64,000 nt of DNA. Source: Pseudoalteromonas sp. T1lg48 (lineage in GTDB: Bacteria > Pseudomonadota > Gammaproteobacteria > Enterobacterales > Alteromonadaceae). A program made the position numbers and the translations under genes. Below, in pieces: positions 34,039-42,370 of the stretch. The stretch is from assembly GCF_002964785.1 (NCBI RefSeq), contig NZ_PQCC01000004.1, positions 372,001 to 436,000 of the forward strand, written 5' to 3'. The notes under the pieces are model-generated. The model had not been told where the DNA came from. It saw only the letters and a program-made list of their open reading frames with translations, and searched no databases. The number at the start of each line of letters is the position of its first letter. Position 1 is the first letter of the stretch.

Positions 34039-35382
34039 ATGAAAAGACGTTCCATACTCCTGCTCATCTTGCTCGGTACCCTTTATGTGGGGGCCAGTGT
34101 CTTTGTGGTCGAATATTTCGCCCACCTTTACCGACAACAAGAGCTTGTGGAGGAACAACTTTACCTGCGTAAGCAATCTGCACTGCTGCGGGCCAAGCTT
34201 GAAACCACCCTGAATCAAGAGATCTTTGCCGCCGAAAGCCTGGTGGTCATCGCCAATATCAATCGCGAATTTATCGCCCAGCATTGGCAACACATCGCCG
34301 CCCAATTGGTGGCCCGATCGCAATTGATCCGCAATATTTCTTTGGCACCGGATAACATAGTGCAATATGTCTACCCCTTGGAAGGCAACCAAAGGGCCAT
34401 GGGCTTTGACTATCGTACCGATGAAGAACAATTTGCCACCGTTGAGCAGGCACGACTAACGCAATCCGTGGTGCTAGCCGGACCACTCACCTTAGTGCAA
34501 GGCGGTGAGGCTCTCTTGGTGCAGTTTCCACTGTTTGCCAACCCCGCCGACGAGACCAGTTACTGGGGCACCCTCAGCCTAGTATTGGACATTACAACGC
34601 TTTACCAGTTGCTCGAGCTCGACGCTCAGGAGCAGGTGCAATACGCTCTGAAAAACACCGCCAAGGGATCGCAGGTATTTTATGGCAATGCCAACACCTT
34701 TGCGCAGGCGGACGTGATTTTACCCTTGCACCTCCCCAATGGACGCTGGGCACTGGCGGCTAAATTTAATGCCGCTCCCCAGCCTCATGCCACGCTAATT
34801 CGCGCACTGGGTGCGCTATTGTGCCTGGTGTTATTTGTAAGTGTCGCCATCTTGGTGCGCGCCTACTACCTGGTGAAGGCCACTTCACTGCAAGACGACC
34901 TCACCATGTTGGCAAACCGCCGAGCCATTATGCAACATCTGAACGATCTCACTCGCGGTGCCGAAGTGCACAAGCACTTTGCCATTATTAATATCGATGT
35001 GAATGACTTTAAGGCGGTGAATGACAGCTATGGCCATGATTGTGGTGACGCCTTGCTCGTGCATATCGCGAGGGAGTTACAGCGCACCTTGCGCGATTCG
35101 GACATTATCGCCCGCCTCGGCGGCGATGAATTTTTAGTACTTTTACATCGAATCAGCAGTGATGAGCAAGTCGCCGCCATTGTCGACAAACTAAGGCTGC
35201 ATATCGAGCGTTCACCGCTAAACTACAAGGGCCATATCGTGTATCCGTCGATCAGTTGTGGCTTTAGTTGCTATACCGAGTGCACCCTGGATATCGCTGC
35301 CCTGTTGGCTCAGGCCGATAAACGCATGTACGAAGACAAACAGAGCAACAAATTGGGCGGTAAAAGAACCGTCACCGCTTAG
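34039..35382 (+). CDS. CHASE-domain diguanylate cyclase
   Basis: 447 residues: N-terminal membrane helix, periplasmic CHASE domain (about 60-230; Asn-Ile-Ser-Leu-Ala-Pro-Asp-Asn and Val-Leu-Ala-Gly-Pro-Leu-Thr-Leu-Val-Gln-Gly-Gly are the family pattern), second helix (about 255-280), and a GGDEF domain with an intact Gly-Gly-Asp-Glu-Phe and upstream Ile-Asn-Ile-Asp-Val-Asn-Asp-Phe-Lys. It should make c-di-GMP in response to an extracytoplasmic ligand. No RxxD inhibitory site is obvious before the GGDEF. It is convergent with uvrB. Confidence 0.92.
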   Translation: MKRRSILLLILLGTLYVGASVFVVEYFAHLYRQQELVEEQLYLRKQSALLRAKLETTLNQEIFAAESLVVIANINREFIAQHWQHIAAQLVARSQLIRNISLAPDNIVQYVYPLEGNQRAMGFDYRTDEEQFATVEQARLTQSVVLAGPLTLVQGGEALLVQFPLFANPADETSYWGTLSLVLDITTLYQLLELDAQEQVQYALKNTAKGSQVFYGNANTFAQADVILPLHLPNGRWALAAKFNAAPQPHATLIRALGALLCLVLFVSVAILVRAYYLVKATSLQDDLTMLANRRAIMQHLNDLTRGAEVHKHFAIINIDVNDFKAVNDSYGHDCGDALLVHIARELQRTLRDSDIIARLGGDEFLVLLHRISSDEQVAAIVDKLRLHIERSPLNYKGHIVYPSISCGFSCYTECTLDIAALLAQADKRMYEDKQSNKLGGKRTVTA

Positions 35383-35409
35383 GTTAACTCTAGAGAGCTG
35401 TTCTCGGAC

Positions 35410-37425
35410 TTAGCTCTTGATCAGTTGCTGCTGTAGCAGGTGGACTTGGTCCCGTACTTGCGCCGCCTTTTCAAACTCCAGCGCTCGGGCAAATTCATGC
35501 ATCTGCGCCTCCAAGCGAGTGATCTCCTTGGCGATTTGCGTGGCGTCCAAAGCAACGTCTGTGCTGGCACCCTTGCGACCTTTATTCCCCTTACGGACAA
35601 GACCTGATTGCTGCTTCGGCGTCTCACCGGTATCCATCACATCGGTGATCCGCTTGTTCAAAGCCTGCGGCGTGATGCCGTGCGCTTCGTTATGAGCGAT
35701 TTGTTTATCGCGACGACGGTTGGTTTCGTCTATGGCCTTGCGCATGGATTTGGTGATCACATCACCATACAAGATTGCCTTACCGTTAATATGACGCGCG
35801 GCTCGGCCTATGGTTTGGATCAGTGAGCGCGCGGAACGTAAAAAACCTTCCTTATCGGCGTCAAGGATGGCAACCAGAGAGACCTCGGGCATATCCAGAC
35901 CTTCACGTAATAGATTGATCCCCACCAACACATCGAATACGCCGGCGCGCAGGTCGCGAATAATTTCCATCCGCTCCACCGTATCTATATCGCTGTGCAA
36001 ATAGCGCACCTTGACGTCGTGGTCGCTTAAATAGTCGGTTAAATCCTCGGCCATGCGTTTCGTTAATGTGGTCACCAAAACCCGCTCGTTTATTTCCACG
36101 CGTTGATAAATTTCAGAAAGCAGGTCATCAACCTGAGTACTGACCGGACGCACTTCAAGCTGAGGGTCGAGCAAGCCGGTGGGTCGAATAACCTGCTCGG
36201 CCACCTCGCCCGCCGATTTATCCAGTTCATAATCGCCCGGCGTCGCCGATACATATATGGTTTGCGGCATAATCGCCTCAAACTCTTCGAATTTTAGTGG
36301 GCGGTTATCCATGGCCGAGGGTAAACGAAACCCGTACTCAACCAGATTTTCCTTACGCGAGCGGTCGCCACGATACATGGCGCCAATTTGCGACACGGTA
36401 ACATGAGACTCATCGATGATCATCAGCGCATCATCGGGCAGATAATCCAAGAGAGTCGGTGGCGGCTCGCCAGGCGCGCGTCCTGAGAGGTAACGGCTGT
36501 AGTTTTCAATGCCGGAGCAATAGCCCAATTCCTGCATCATTTCGATATCGTACTGCGTACGCTGCGCCACCCGCTGTTCCTCGACCAAGCGGTTGGCATC
36601 GAGCAATTGCTGGCGACGCTGCTTAAGCTCAACCTTAATATTGTCGATGGCGCCTAAAATCTTCTCGCGCGGCGTTACATAGTGAGTTTTCGGATAAATG
36701 GTGGCACGCACCAGGTTTTTTTGCACCTGACCGGTAAGCGGGTCAAACAGGCTTAGGCGCTCGATTTCATCGTCAAACATTTCCACCCGCACGCCAACAT
36801 CATCCGATTCGGCGGGGAATATATCGATCACCTCACCACGTACCCGATAGGTGCCGCGACTGAAGTCTATATCATTTCGGGTGTACTGCAACTCCGCCAA
36901 ACGACGCAGCATTTGCCTTTGGTCAACGGTGTCGCCGACCTTAAGCAACAGCATCATTTTCATATAGGAGTCGGGATCGCCCAGACCATAGATGGCCGAT
37001 ACCGAGGCGACGATAACAACATCGCGCCGTTCCAACAGAGCCTTGGTGGCCGACAGTCGCATCTGCTCTATGTGCTCGTTGATCGATGCGTCTTTTTCGA
37101 TAAAGGTGTCACTGGCCACGACATAGGCTTCGGGCTGGTAGTAGTCATAGTAGGAAACAAAATACTCCACCGCGTTATTGGGGAAGAATTCTTTCATCTC
37201 GCCATACAGCTGCGCCGCCAGGGTTTTGTTGTGGGCCATAATAATGGTGGGACGGTTCAAGGTAGCGATAATATTGGCCATGGTAAAGGTTTTACCCGTT
37301 CCCGTAGCACCTAATAAAGTCTGATGCGCCAAGCCCGATTCCAACCCGTCCACCAATTTAGCAATCGCCGTGGGTTGGTCGCCACCGGGCGAATAACTTG
37401 AGCACAGTTCAAAAACATCTTTCAC
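35410..37425 (-). CDS. uvrB: Excinuclease ABC subunit B
   Basis: 671 residues, normal for UvrB. Walker A Gly-Ala-Thr-Gly-Thr-Gly-Lys-Thr, the beta-hairpin region Tyr-Tyr-Asp-Tyr-Tyr-Gln-Pro-Glu-Ala, the helicase motif Ile-Asp-Glu-Ser-His (DExH type), motif VI Gln-Thr-Ile-Gly-Arg-Ala-Ala-Arg, and the C-terminal UVR domain that binds UvrC. It verifies DNA damage in nucleotide excision repair. The MATE gene lies 15 bases upstream on the same strand, so both may share a message. Confidence 0.97.
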   Translation of the reverse strand: MKDVFELCSSYSPGGDQPTAIAKLVDGLESGLAHQTLLGATGTGKTFTMANIIATLNRPTIIMAHNKTLAAQLYGEMKEFFPNNAVEYFVSYYDYYQPEAYVVASDTFIEKDASINEHIEQMRLSATKALLERRDVVIVASVSAIYGLGDPDSYMKMMLLLKVGDTVDQRQMLRRLAELQYTRNDIDFSRGTYRVRGEVIDIFPAESDDVGVRVEMFDDEIERLSLFDPLTGQVQKNLVRATIYPKTHYVTPREKILGAIDNIKVELKQRRQQLLDANRLVEEQRVAQRTQYDIEMMQELGYCSGIENYSRYLSGRAPGEPPPTLLDYLPDDALMIIDESHVTVSQIGAMYRGDRSRKENLVEYGFRLPSAMDNRPLKFEEFEAIMPQTIYVSATPGDYELDKSAGEVAEQVIRPTGLLDPQLEVRPVSTQVDDLLSEIYQRVEINERVLVTTLTKRMAEDLTDYLSDHDVKVRYLHSDIDTVERMEIIRDLRAGVFDVLVGINLLREGLDMPEVSLVAILDADKEGFLRSARSLIQTIGRAARHINGKAILYGDVITKSMRKAIDETNRRRDKQIAHNEAHGITPQALNKRITDVMDTGETPKQQSGLVRKGNKGRKGASTDVALDATQIAKEITRLEAQMHEFARALEFEKAAQVRDQVHLLQQQLIKS

Positions 37426-37440
37426 TATGACACCCCTTTC

Positions 37441-38784
37441 TTAAACGGTTTGGCGTTCGAGCTCGCGGCTGAACCACATATAAGCGACGATGGCTGTTAA
37501 TAAATTACCCACAGTGGCGCCGATAAACAAGCCTGTTAATTGACCAATTAGACTACCTAGGTAGGCAATCGGCACATAAAACACAAACAGGCGCACGACA
37601 CTAAGCACGAGAGCATGCATGGGCTTATGCAGGGCATTAAACGACGAATTGGTGAGGATGATCACTCCCTGCAGGCCATAGGACAAGGGCAAAATATAGA
37701 TAAACAACTGGATTAACTCACGTACCTGAGCCTCAGTCGCGAACGCACTGGCTATCCAGGGAGCCACCATCAAGAGCACAAGATAAATGGCAAATTGCCA
37801 AATCATCACGAACTTCAGGGTTTGCTTATAGGCCTGCTCCACCCTTTGCGTATTGCCCGCACCGAAGTTTTGGCTAATGAAAGGAGGCAAGGTCATAGAC
37901 AAAGCCAACACCACCAAAGAAGCAATGGACTCAATGCGACTGCCGACCCCAAAGGCGGCCACCGCAGGAGCACCAAAGTGAGCGACAATTGCGGTCATCA
38001 CCGCCATGGCCAAAGGCGTAAGCATATTCGCACCGGCGGCAGGCAAACCAATTTTAAGGATTTTTCGCGTCGCTTCTACAAAGGACTGAGTACGGCAACG
38101 AATACCAACTAACTGACGATGGACAATAAGAATGTATAAAATCGCGGCGACACCGATCAGCCAGGAGATGGCACTGGCGATGGCTGCACCGCGCACTCCC
38201 ATGGCCTCAATTGGACCAAAGCCGAATATTAATATGGGATCGAGTACCGCATTGACCAACCCCGAAGCCCCCATAATCAGGCTTGGGGTCTTGGTATCGC
38301 CATTAGCACGCAGCACGGCGTTACCTATCATAGGGGTCACCAGTAACACGCTCGCCAAAAACCATACATGCATGTACTCATTGATTAAAGGCAAGAGTTG
38401 TGGCTCGGCCCCGAGCAAGAGAAATATGGGCCCACTGCAAAAATAACCAACCAAGGCCAGGGCCAAGACCATAACCGCCGACACCATCAAGGCCACCGCG
38501 CCATCAAAACGGGCTTGTGCCTGCTGCCCAGATCCCAGGGCGGTAGCGATAACGGCAGAGGTGCCAATGCCTAAGCCTATGGCCAAACTGATCAAGGTAA
38601 AGGTAACGGGAAAAGTAAAACTAATGGCCGCCAGGGGTTCGGTACCCAGCATACTGATAAAGAAGGTATCTACAAGATTGAACAGCATTAAAAAGATCAT
38701 GCCGAATATCATCGGAATGGTCATTTTGCGTAAGGTCGGCACGATAGGCGCACTGAGGATCATTGCAGGTTCGGCTTTAGCCAT
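37441..38784 (-). CDS. MATE family efflux transporter
   Basis: 447 residues with twelve predicted membrane helices in two MatE repeats. The N-terminal Pro-Met-Ile-Phe-Gly-Met, Asn-Leu-Val-Asp-Thr-Phe-Phe-Ile and Leu-Gly-Thr-Glu-Pro-Leu-Ala-Ala are typical of MATE cation/drug antiporters. Substrates are unknown. It is upstream of uvrB by 15 bases. The upstream side is an AT-rich spacer of about 0.7 kb. Confidence 0.93.
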   Translation of the reverse strand: MAKAEPAMILSAPIVPTLRKMTIPMIFGMIFLMLFNLVDTFFISMLGTEPLAAISFTFPVTFTLISLAIGLGIGTSAVIATALGSGQQAQARFDGAVALMVSAVMVLALALVGYFCSGPIFLLLGAEPQLLPLINEYMHVWFLASVLLVTPMIGNAVLRANGDTKTPSLIMGASGLVNAVLDPILIFGFGPIEAMGVRGAAIASAISWLIGVAAILYILIVHRQLVGIRCRTQSFVEATRKILKIGLPAAGANMLTPLAMAVMTAIVAHFGAPAVAAFGVGSRIESIASLVVLALSMTLPPFISQNFGAGNTQRVEQAYKQTLKFVMIWQFAIYLVLLMVAPWIASAFATEAQVRELIQLFIYILPLSYGLQGVIILTNSSFNALHKPMHALVLSVVRLFVFYVPIAYLGSLIGQLTGLFIGATVGNLLTAIVAYMWFSRELERQTV

Positions 38785-38824
38785 AACAACGCTTATTGCT
38801 GCTGATACAAGCGCTCTATTCTAA

Positions 38825-39449
38825 AGCATCAGGGCGCCCCCTTCCACGCTTAATTAGTGCATAAAAAATGTTCTTTTTTCGTTGTTCATCGAATTAAACA
38901 AATGAAACCCGTCAAAAAACAATTAATTTACACCTTTTAAACATCAGTACAAATTAACGCTGTATTTTTGCACAACGACGATCTTACCCTTACGCTTCTA
39001 ATTATAAGAATGTCGGTTTTTGTAACTTTTAAGCATATAAACTTAACTAATTGATAAATATGAATAATATTTTTTATATTTTACCTATTGCTTTCTTCCC
39101 AAGTGCTCCTTGTTGCCTACCACTGCTGCCTTCCCCCCATTCATAAACAGACTTATCCACAGATTTCGTGGATAAGTTAACCGAGGCCTTTAAATATAAG
39201 GGTTTGATCACTATAGGCAAAAAAGACTTAAGAGGGTGATGTACCTGAGCTCATATTTACCCCATTTATAGCCTAGGTAGAATTTATATAAGCCATTGAT
39301 TGCTAGTTGAGAGGCCTGATTGACTAGCAAGAGGCCGACCGGCTTGATGGCGTTCCCTCTAATTGAGGCCATTTTTGTCTGCTTAGCAGACAATTTGAGT
39401 GAAAAAACGGCGAACGAGTCGTTTTTTTTATTTTTGCCGATTTTATTAG
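38825..39449. other. AT-rich intergenic spacer with a DnaA-box palindrome
   Basis: No convincing gene. A strongly AT-rich block lies at about 39030-39085. A near-perfect inverted repeat at 39151-39177 holds two DnaA-type boxes. A hairpin (AAAAAACG...CGTTTTTT, about 39403-39428) precedes the tRNA promoter and may act as a terminator. An 81-codon minus-strand frame at 39211-39456 covers this part but shows no family pattern and overlaps the hairpin, so I do not call it. Confidence 0.5.
39151..39177. promoter_or_regulatory. Palindrome with two opposed DnaA boxes
   Basis: ACTTATCCAC (39151-39160) and GTGGATAAGT (39168-39177) are exact inverted repeats around AGATTTC. They contain TTATCCACA (39153-39161, consensus DnaA box) and, on the other strand, TTATCCACG (39175-39167). 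DnaA or a DnaA-regulated site is suggested; function unproven. Confidence 0.55.
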
Positions 39450-39478
39450 TTGACACTGGCAGGTGCGGTCATTAATAT
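39450..39478 (+). promoter_or_regulatory. Sigma-70 promoter of the tRNA-Asn cluster
   Basis: TTGACA (39450-39455) and TAATAT (39473-39478) are separated by exactly 17 bases and followed by a GC-rich discriminator (CGCCCCG), as expected for a stringently controlled tRNA promoter 25 bases upstream of the first tRNA. Confidence 0.88.
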
Positions 39479-39503
39479 TTCGCCCCGTTGAGAGACAGGC
39501 GCT

Positions 39504-39580
39504 TCCCCCTTAGCTCAGTTGGTTAGAGCGACGGACTGTTAATCCGCAGGTCCCCCGTTCGAGTCGGGGAGGGGGAGCCA
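39504..39580 (+). tRNA. tRNA-Asn (GTT), copy 1
   Basis: 77 bases with a 7-bp acceptor stem (TCCCCCT / AGGGGGA), anticodon loop CTGTTAA (anticodon GTT), T loop TTCGAGT, discriminator G and encoded CCA. First of three identical copies transcribed from the promoter at 39450. Confidence 0.97.
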
Positions 39581-39602
39581 ATATCTTTCAGCACTAGGTT
39601 GT

Positions 39603-39679
39603 TCCCCCTTAGCTCAGTTGGTTAGAGCGACGGACTGTTAATCCGCAGGTCCCCCGTTCGAGTCGGGGAGGGGGAGCCA
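39603..39679 (+). tRNA. tRNA-Asn (GTT), copy 2
   Basis: Sequence identical to copy 1 over 77 bases, including the encoded CCA; 22 bases of unrelated spacer separate them. Confidence 0.97.
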
Positions 39680-39698
39680 CTTCCTAGTATTATTTTGT

Positions 39699-39775
39699 TC
39701 CCCCTTAGCTCAGTTGGTTAGAGCGACGGACTGTTAATCCGCAGGTCCCCCGTTCGAGTCGGGGAGGGGGAGCCA
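39699..39775 (+). tRNA. tRNA-Asn (GTT), copy 3
   Basis: Identical to copies 1 and 2, with CCA encoded; 19-base spacer after copy 2. A pyrimidine-rich, T-containing stretch follows, but there is no clear terminator hairpin. Confidence 0.97.
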
Positions 39776-40156
39776 AAATAACTTCAAATCCTCCCCTCTT
39801 TTTACCCAATTTTAAAACAACCCTTTTCTAGACAAGATTTTCTCCTTGAACTAGTCTCTACTCATAATTGTTTTTAATATTCAACACACTACTAAATGTA
39901 AATAAACGCCCTGTATTATTACAAAATGTATCCGTGCATTGCCATTAGCACGCCACTGCATGATAATATGTCCGCGAAAACGCAAAGCGAACTTATAACG
40001 CTAACTTATTGTGGTGTATGGTAATTAAACATGGATGTAAGTGCGCAAAACGATCACGGTGCCGGGCGCTGGAGGTTGAGTTGTTGTTGCACAGGTGTGA
40101 GCACACCTAACCACATGCTTCAACTTAATAACAATAAGGGTAAAGGATAAGCTACC
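39776..40156. other. Spacer between tRNA cluster and csrD
   Basis: 381 bases without a gene. It is AT-rich in its first half. A short palindrome AGGTGT-GAGC-ACACCT lies at 40093-40108, about 50 bases before csrD, and could be an operator or the stem of a leader RNA. Nothing else is recognised. Confidence 0.4.
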
Positions 40157-42106
40157 GTGAAACGATTCACACTATTGCAGTTTACATTATGGCTGCTGGC
40201 CCTCTGTGCCGGTGTTGTCGCCAATATAATGGTCTTTCATTCATATGGCGTGCATAAGCAGGATGCAATGCAGGCGCAACTGCAACGCTTCTTAGATCTC
40301 CAGCCGGCCATGACCACCGAGCAGGTTGCTGCACAGGCTCCAGCCTTAGCCGAGCAATTGGTTGCCATCATGCCGGTACACAAACTCTGGTTACGCGATG
40401 GTAATGGCGAGGTACTCAGTGCCAAAGCGCAACGCACCGAAGAGAACTTTATTGCGCAACTCGCCCAAGCACAGTTTGATACCATACGTAGCCAATTCGC
40501 CGTCAGCCAGGATGCCGAGTTGCGAGTTGAGTTTATTGCCGATTTAAATGATATGGCTGACGCCTTTGAACAAGGTCTGATCTACTTCGTACTGGTGATC
40601 ACCTTTATCTGCTTTATTCCCATCGCCAGCTTAAAAACTGCATTTCGTGGATATCGCCGCCGCATTGCCGATATCGTTGCCAACATTATCGATCAGTTCG
40701 TTACTAGCAATGATATGCCCGAGCCGATTAACCGTGCCTTTGCCGATAACAAATTAAAACTCAAACTCGCCACTCAGATCTCCCCTGCCCTAAATCGCTT
40801 ACAGGCTCACTTGGGCTTGCAAATGGAAAACATTGCCAGCTCGGCACAGGAGATTAAAAAAGAGGCCTATAAGGATGTGGTCACCGAACTGGGTAACCGC
40901 AACATGTTTGTTGAATATTACGAACGTCATATTGAGCACGCCAATGGCGAATGTTTTGGCTGTATTGCCTTGGTGCGTGGCACCGAGTTGCAACATATCA
41001 ACCAGAGCAAGGGCTACCAACAAGGGGATGAGTACATTCGTAGTATTGCCGATATCTTAACGGCCGGCATTAGAAACTATGGTTCCGCCAGTGTATTTCG
41101 TCTTAACAGCTCAGACTTTGCCGTGGTGCTCCCTAATACACCGCCTAAGGAAGTCGAACGCTTCGCCACGCAAATTCAAACCAAATTCAATCAATATCAA
41201 AAGCTGCATGAACTCGCCTCGGTCGCATACACCGGCATAGTGCCTTATGATCAACATAAGCCGCTCGGTGAATTGCTTGCCAATGTTGATGTCGCCATGA
41301 ACATAGCACAAAGTAAGCATGCTAATGCTTGGCATGTACAGCGCCCGGAAGACATCAGCGAAAGTGCGGTGCAAGGCACACAAAACTGGCGCAAGGTAAT
41401 TAATGACATGTTGGAAAAGCAGTCGGTTAACCTGGCCATTCAACCCATAATGCCACTGGGCAAAAGCAGCGTGGCTTATTCAGAAATTCAAGCGCGTTTT
41501 CGCGATGAAGAAGATCATTTATTGCCGACATCCTCCTTTATGGCGATGGCCGACCAACTGGGTAAATCGGTTGAGCTTGATCAGATGATCATAGAGCACT
41601 CGTTAAATGCTATTAAGAATAGAAATCTCAGCGCCCAATATTTTGGTATTAATGTCTCTGCCGCCAGCGCCCATGACGATAAGTTCGTTATTTGGCTGGA
41701 GCGTCGTTTAATCAGAGAAGGTGACTTTGCTCAACGCCTGGTCTTTGAGATATCTGAGCTAGGCTTGCAACAAAATATCGCCGCCAGTAAGCGCTTTGTC
41801 GGCATGCTGCATCGCACCGGTGCCCGCCTGACGGTGGAGAGATTTGGCGTTGGCCTGACCTCGTTTAAGTTTTTCCGCGAGATCAAACCCGACTACATTA
41901 AGATGGATGCCAGCTACACCCGCGGCCTCGAAGACGATAAAAACAACCAATACTTTATGCGTCTGATGGTCGACCTGGCACACCGTATCGGCGTACGCGT
42001 CTTTGCCGAAGGGGTCGAAAGCCTGGAAGAAAAGCAGATTATCGAGCAGCTTTGTCTCGATGGTGCCCAAGGCTACTTTATAGAAAAGCCTAAAGAACTG
42101 TTATAA
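40157..42106 (+). CDS. csrD: CsrD-like regulator with degenerate GGDEF and EAL domains
   Basis: 649 residues: N-terminal membrane helix, periplasmic segment, second helix at about 140-160, HAMP-like linker, then GGDEF-like and EAL-like domains. The GGDEF core is Asn-Ser-Ser-Asp-Phe and the EAL core reads Glu-Ile-Gln with later catalytic residues replaced, so neither synthesis nor hydrolysis of c-di-GMP is expected. This length and double degeneracy match CsrD, which steers RNase E decay of the CsrB/C sRNAs and so tunes CsrA. The start is a GTG with AAGGATAAG before it. In relatives such genes sit near MSHA pilus loci; none is seen here. Confidence 0.82.
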   Translation: MKRFTLLQFTLWLLALCAGVVANIMVFHSYGVHKQDAMQAQLQRFLDLQPAMTTEQVAAQAPALAEQLVAIMPVHKLWLRDGNGEVLSAKAQRTEENFIAQLAQAQFDTIRSQFAVSQDAELRVEFIADLNDMADAFEQGLIYFVLVITFICFIPIASLKTAFRGYRRRIADIVANIIDQFVTSNDMPEPINRAFADNKLKLKLATQISPALNRLQAHLGLQMENIASSAQEIKKEAYKDVVTELGNRNMFVEYYERHIEHANGECFGCIALVRGTELQHINQSKGYQQGDEYIRSIADILTAGIRNYGSASVFRLNSSDFAVVLPNTPPKEVERFATQIQTKFNQYQKLHELASVAYTGIVPYDQHKPLGELLANVDVAMNIAQSKHANAWHVQRPEDISESAVQGTQNWRKVINDMLEKQSVNLAIQPIMPLGKSSVAYSEIQARFRDEEDHLLPTSSFMAMADQLGKSVELDQMIIEHSLNAIKNRNLSAQYFGINVSAASAHDDKFVIWLERRLIREGDFAQRLVFEISELGLQQNIAASKRFVGMLHRTGARLTVERFGVGLTSFKFFREIKPDYIKMDASYTRGLEDDKNNQYFMRLMVDLAHRIGVRVFAEGVESLEEKQIIEQLCLDGAQGYFIEKPKELL

Positions 42107-42117
42107 CACAGTAACGA

Positions 42118-42141
42118 GTTCCCGGGTCTGCTCCCGGGGAC
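42118..42141 (+). terminator. Hairpin after csrD
   Basis: A 9-bp stem (GTTCCCGGG / CCCGGGGAC, one G-T pair) with a 6-base loop, 12 bases after the stop. Only CTTCCTTT follows, so it is a moderate terminator at best. Confidence 0.55.
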
Positions 42142-42321
42142 TTCCTTTGTCGGCTCACCTCCACATATCACCCTACGCCCTGACATTATCACTGCCATCG
42201 TGGGCTCTGCAGTCCAATTGCACGTGCAGTCGCACATACACAGCTCCCGAGCACTAATAGTTTCTATTGAAACAACACTCCTGTTAACAACAAAAGCAAC
42301 CTGAAATATTGTTATTGAGAT

Positions 42322-42336
42322 TTATTTTCATTATCA
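42322..42336. promoter_or_regulatory. Probable Fur box
   Basis: TTATTTTCATTATCA matches the 7-1-7 Fur motif TGATAATnATTATCA at 11 of 14 positions, with a perfect right half, 35 bases before the TonB-receptor start. Iron repression of that receptor is inferred. Confidence 0.6.
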
Positions 42337-42370
42337 TTCGCGCAATCATTTAATAGTAAAGGTAATCTCC

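Noticed and set aside
39030-39180. Chromosomal replication origin
   Set aside because: Only two DnaA boxes and none of the usual oriC neighbour genes.
39211-39456. 81-codon minus-strand frame in the AT-rich spacer before the tRNA genes
   Set aside because: No family pattern, no ribosome site seen, it overlaps a hairpin and the tRNA promoter.
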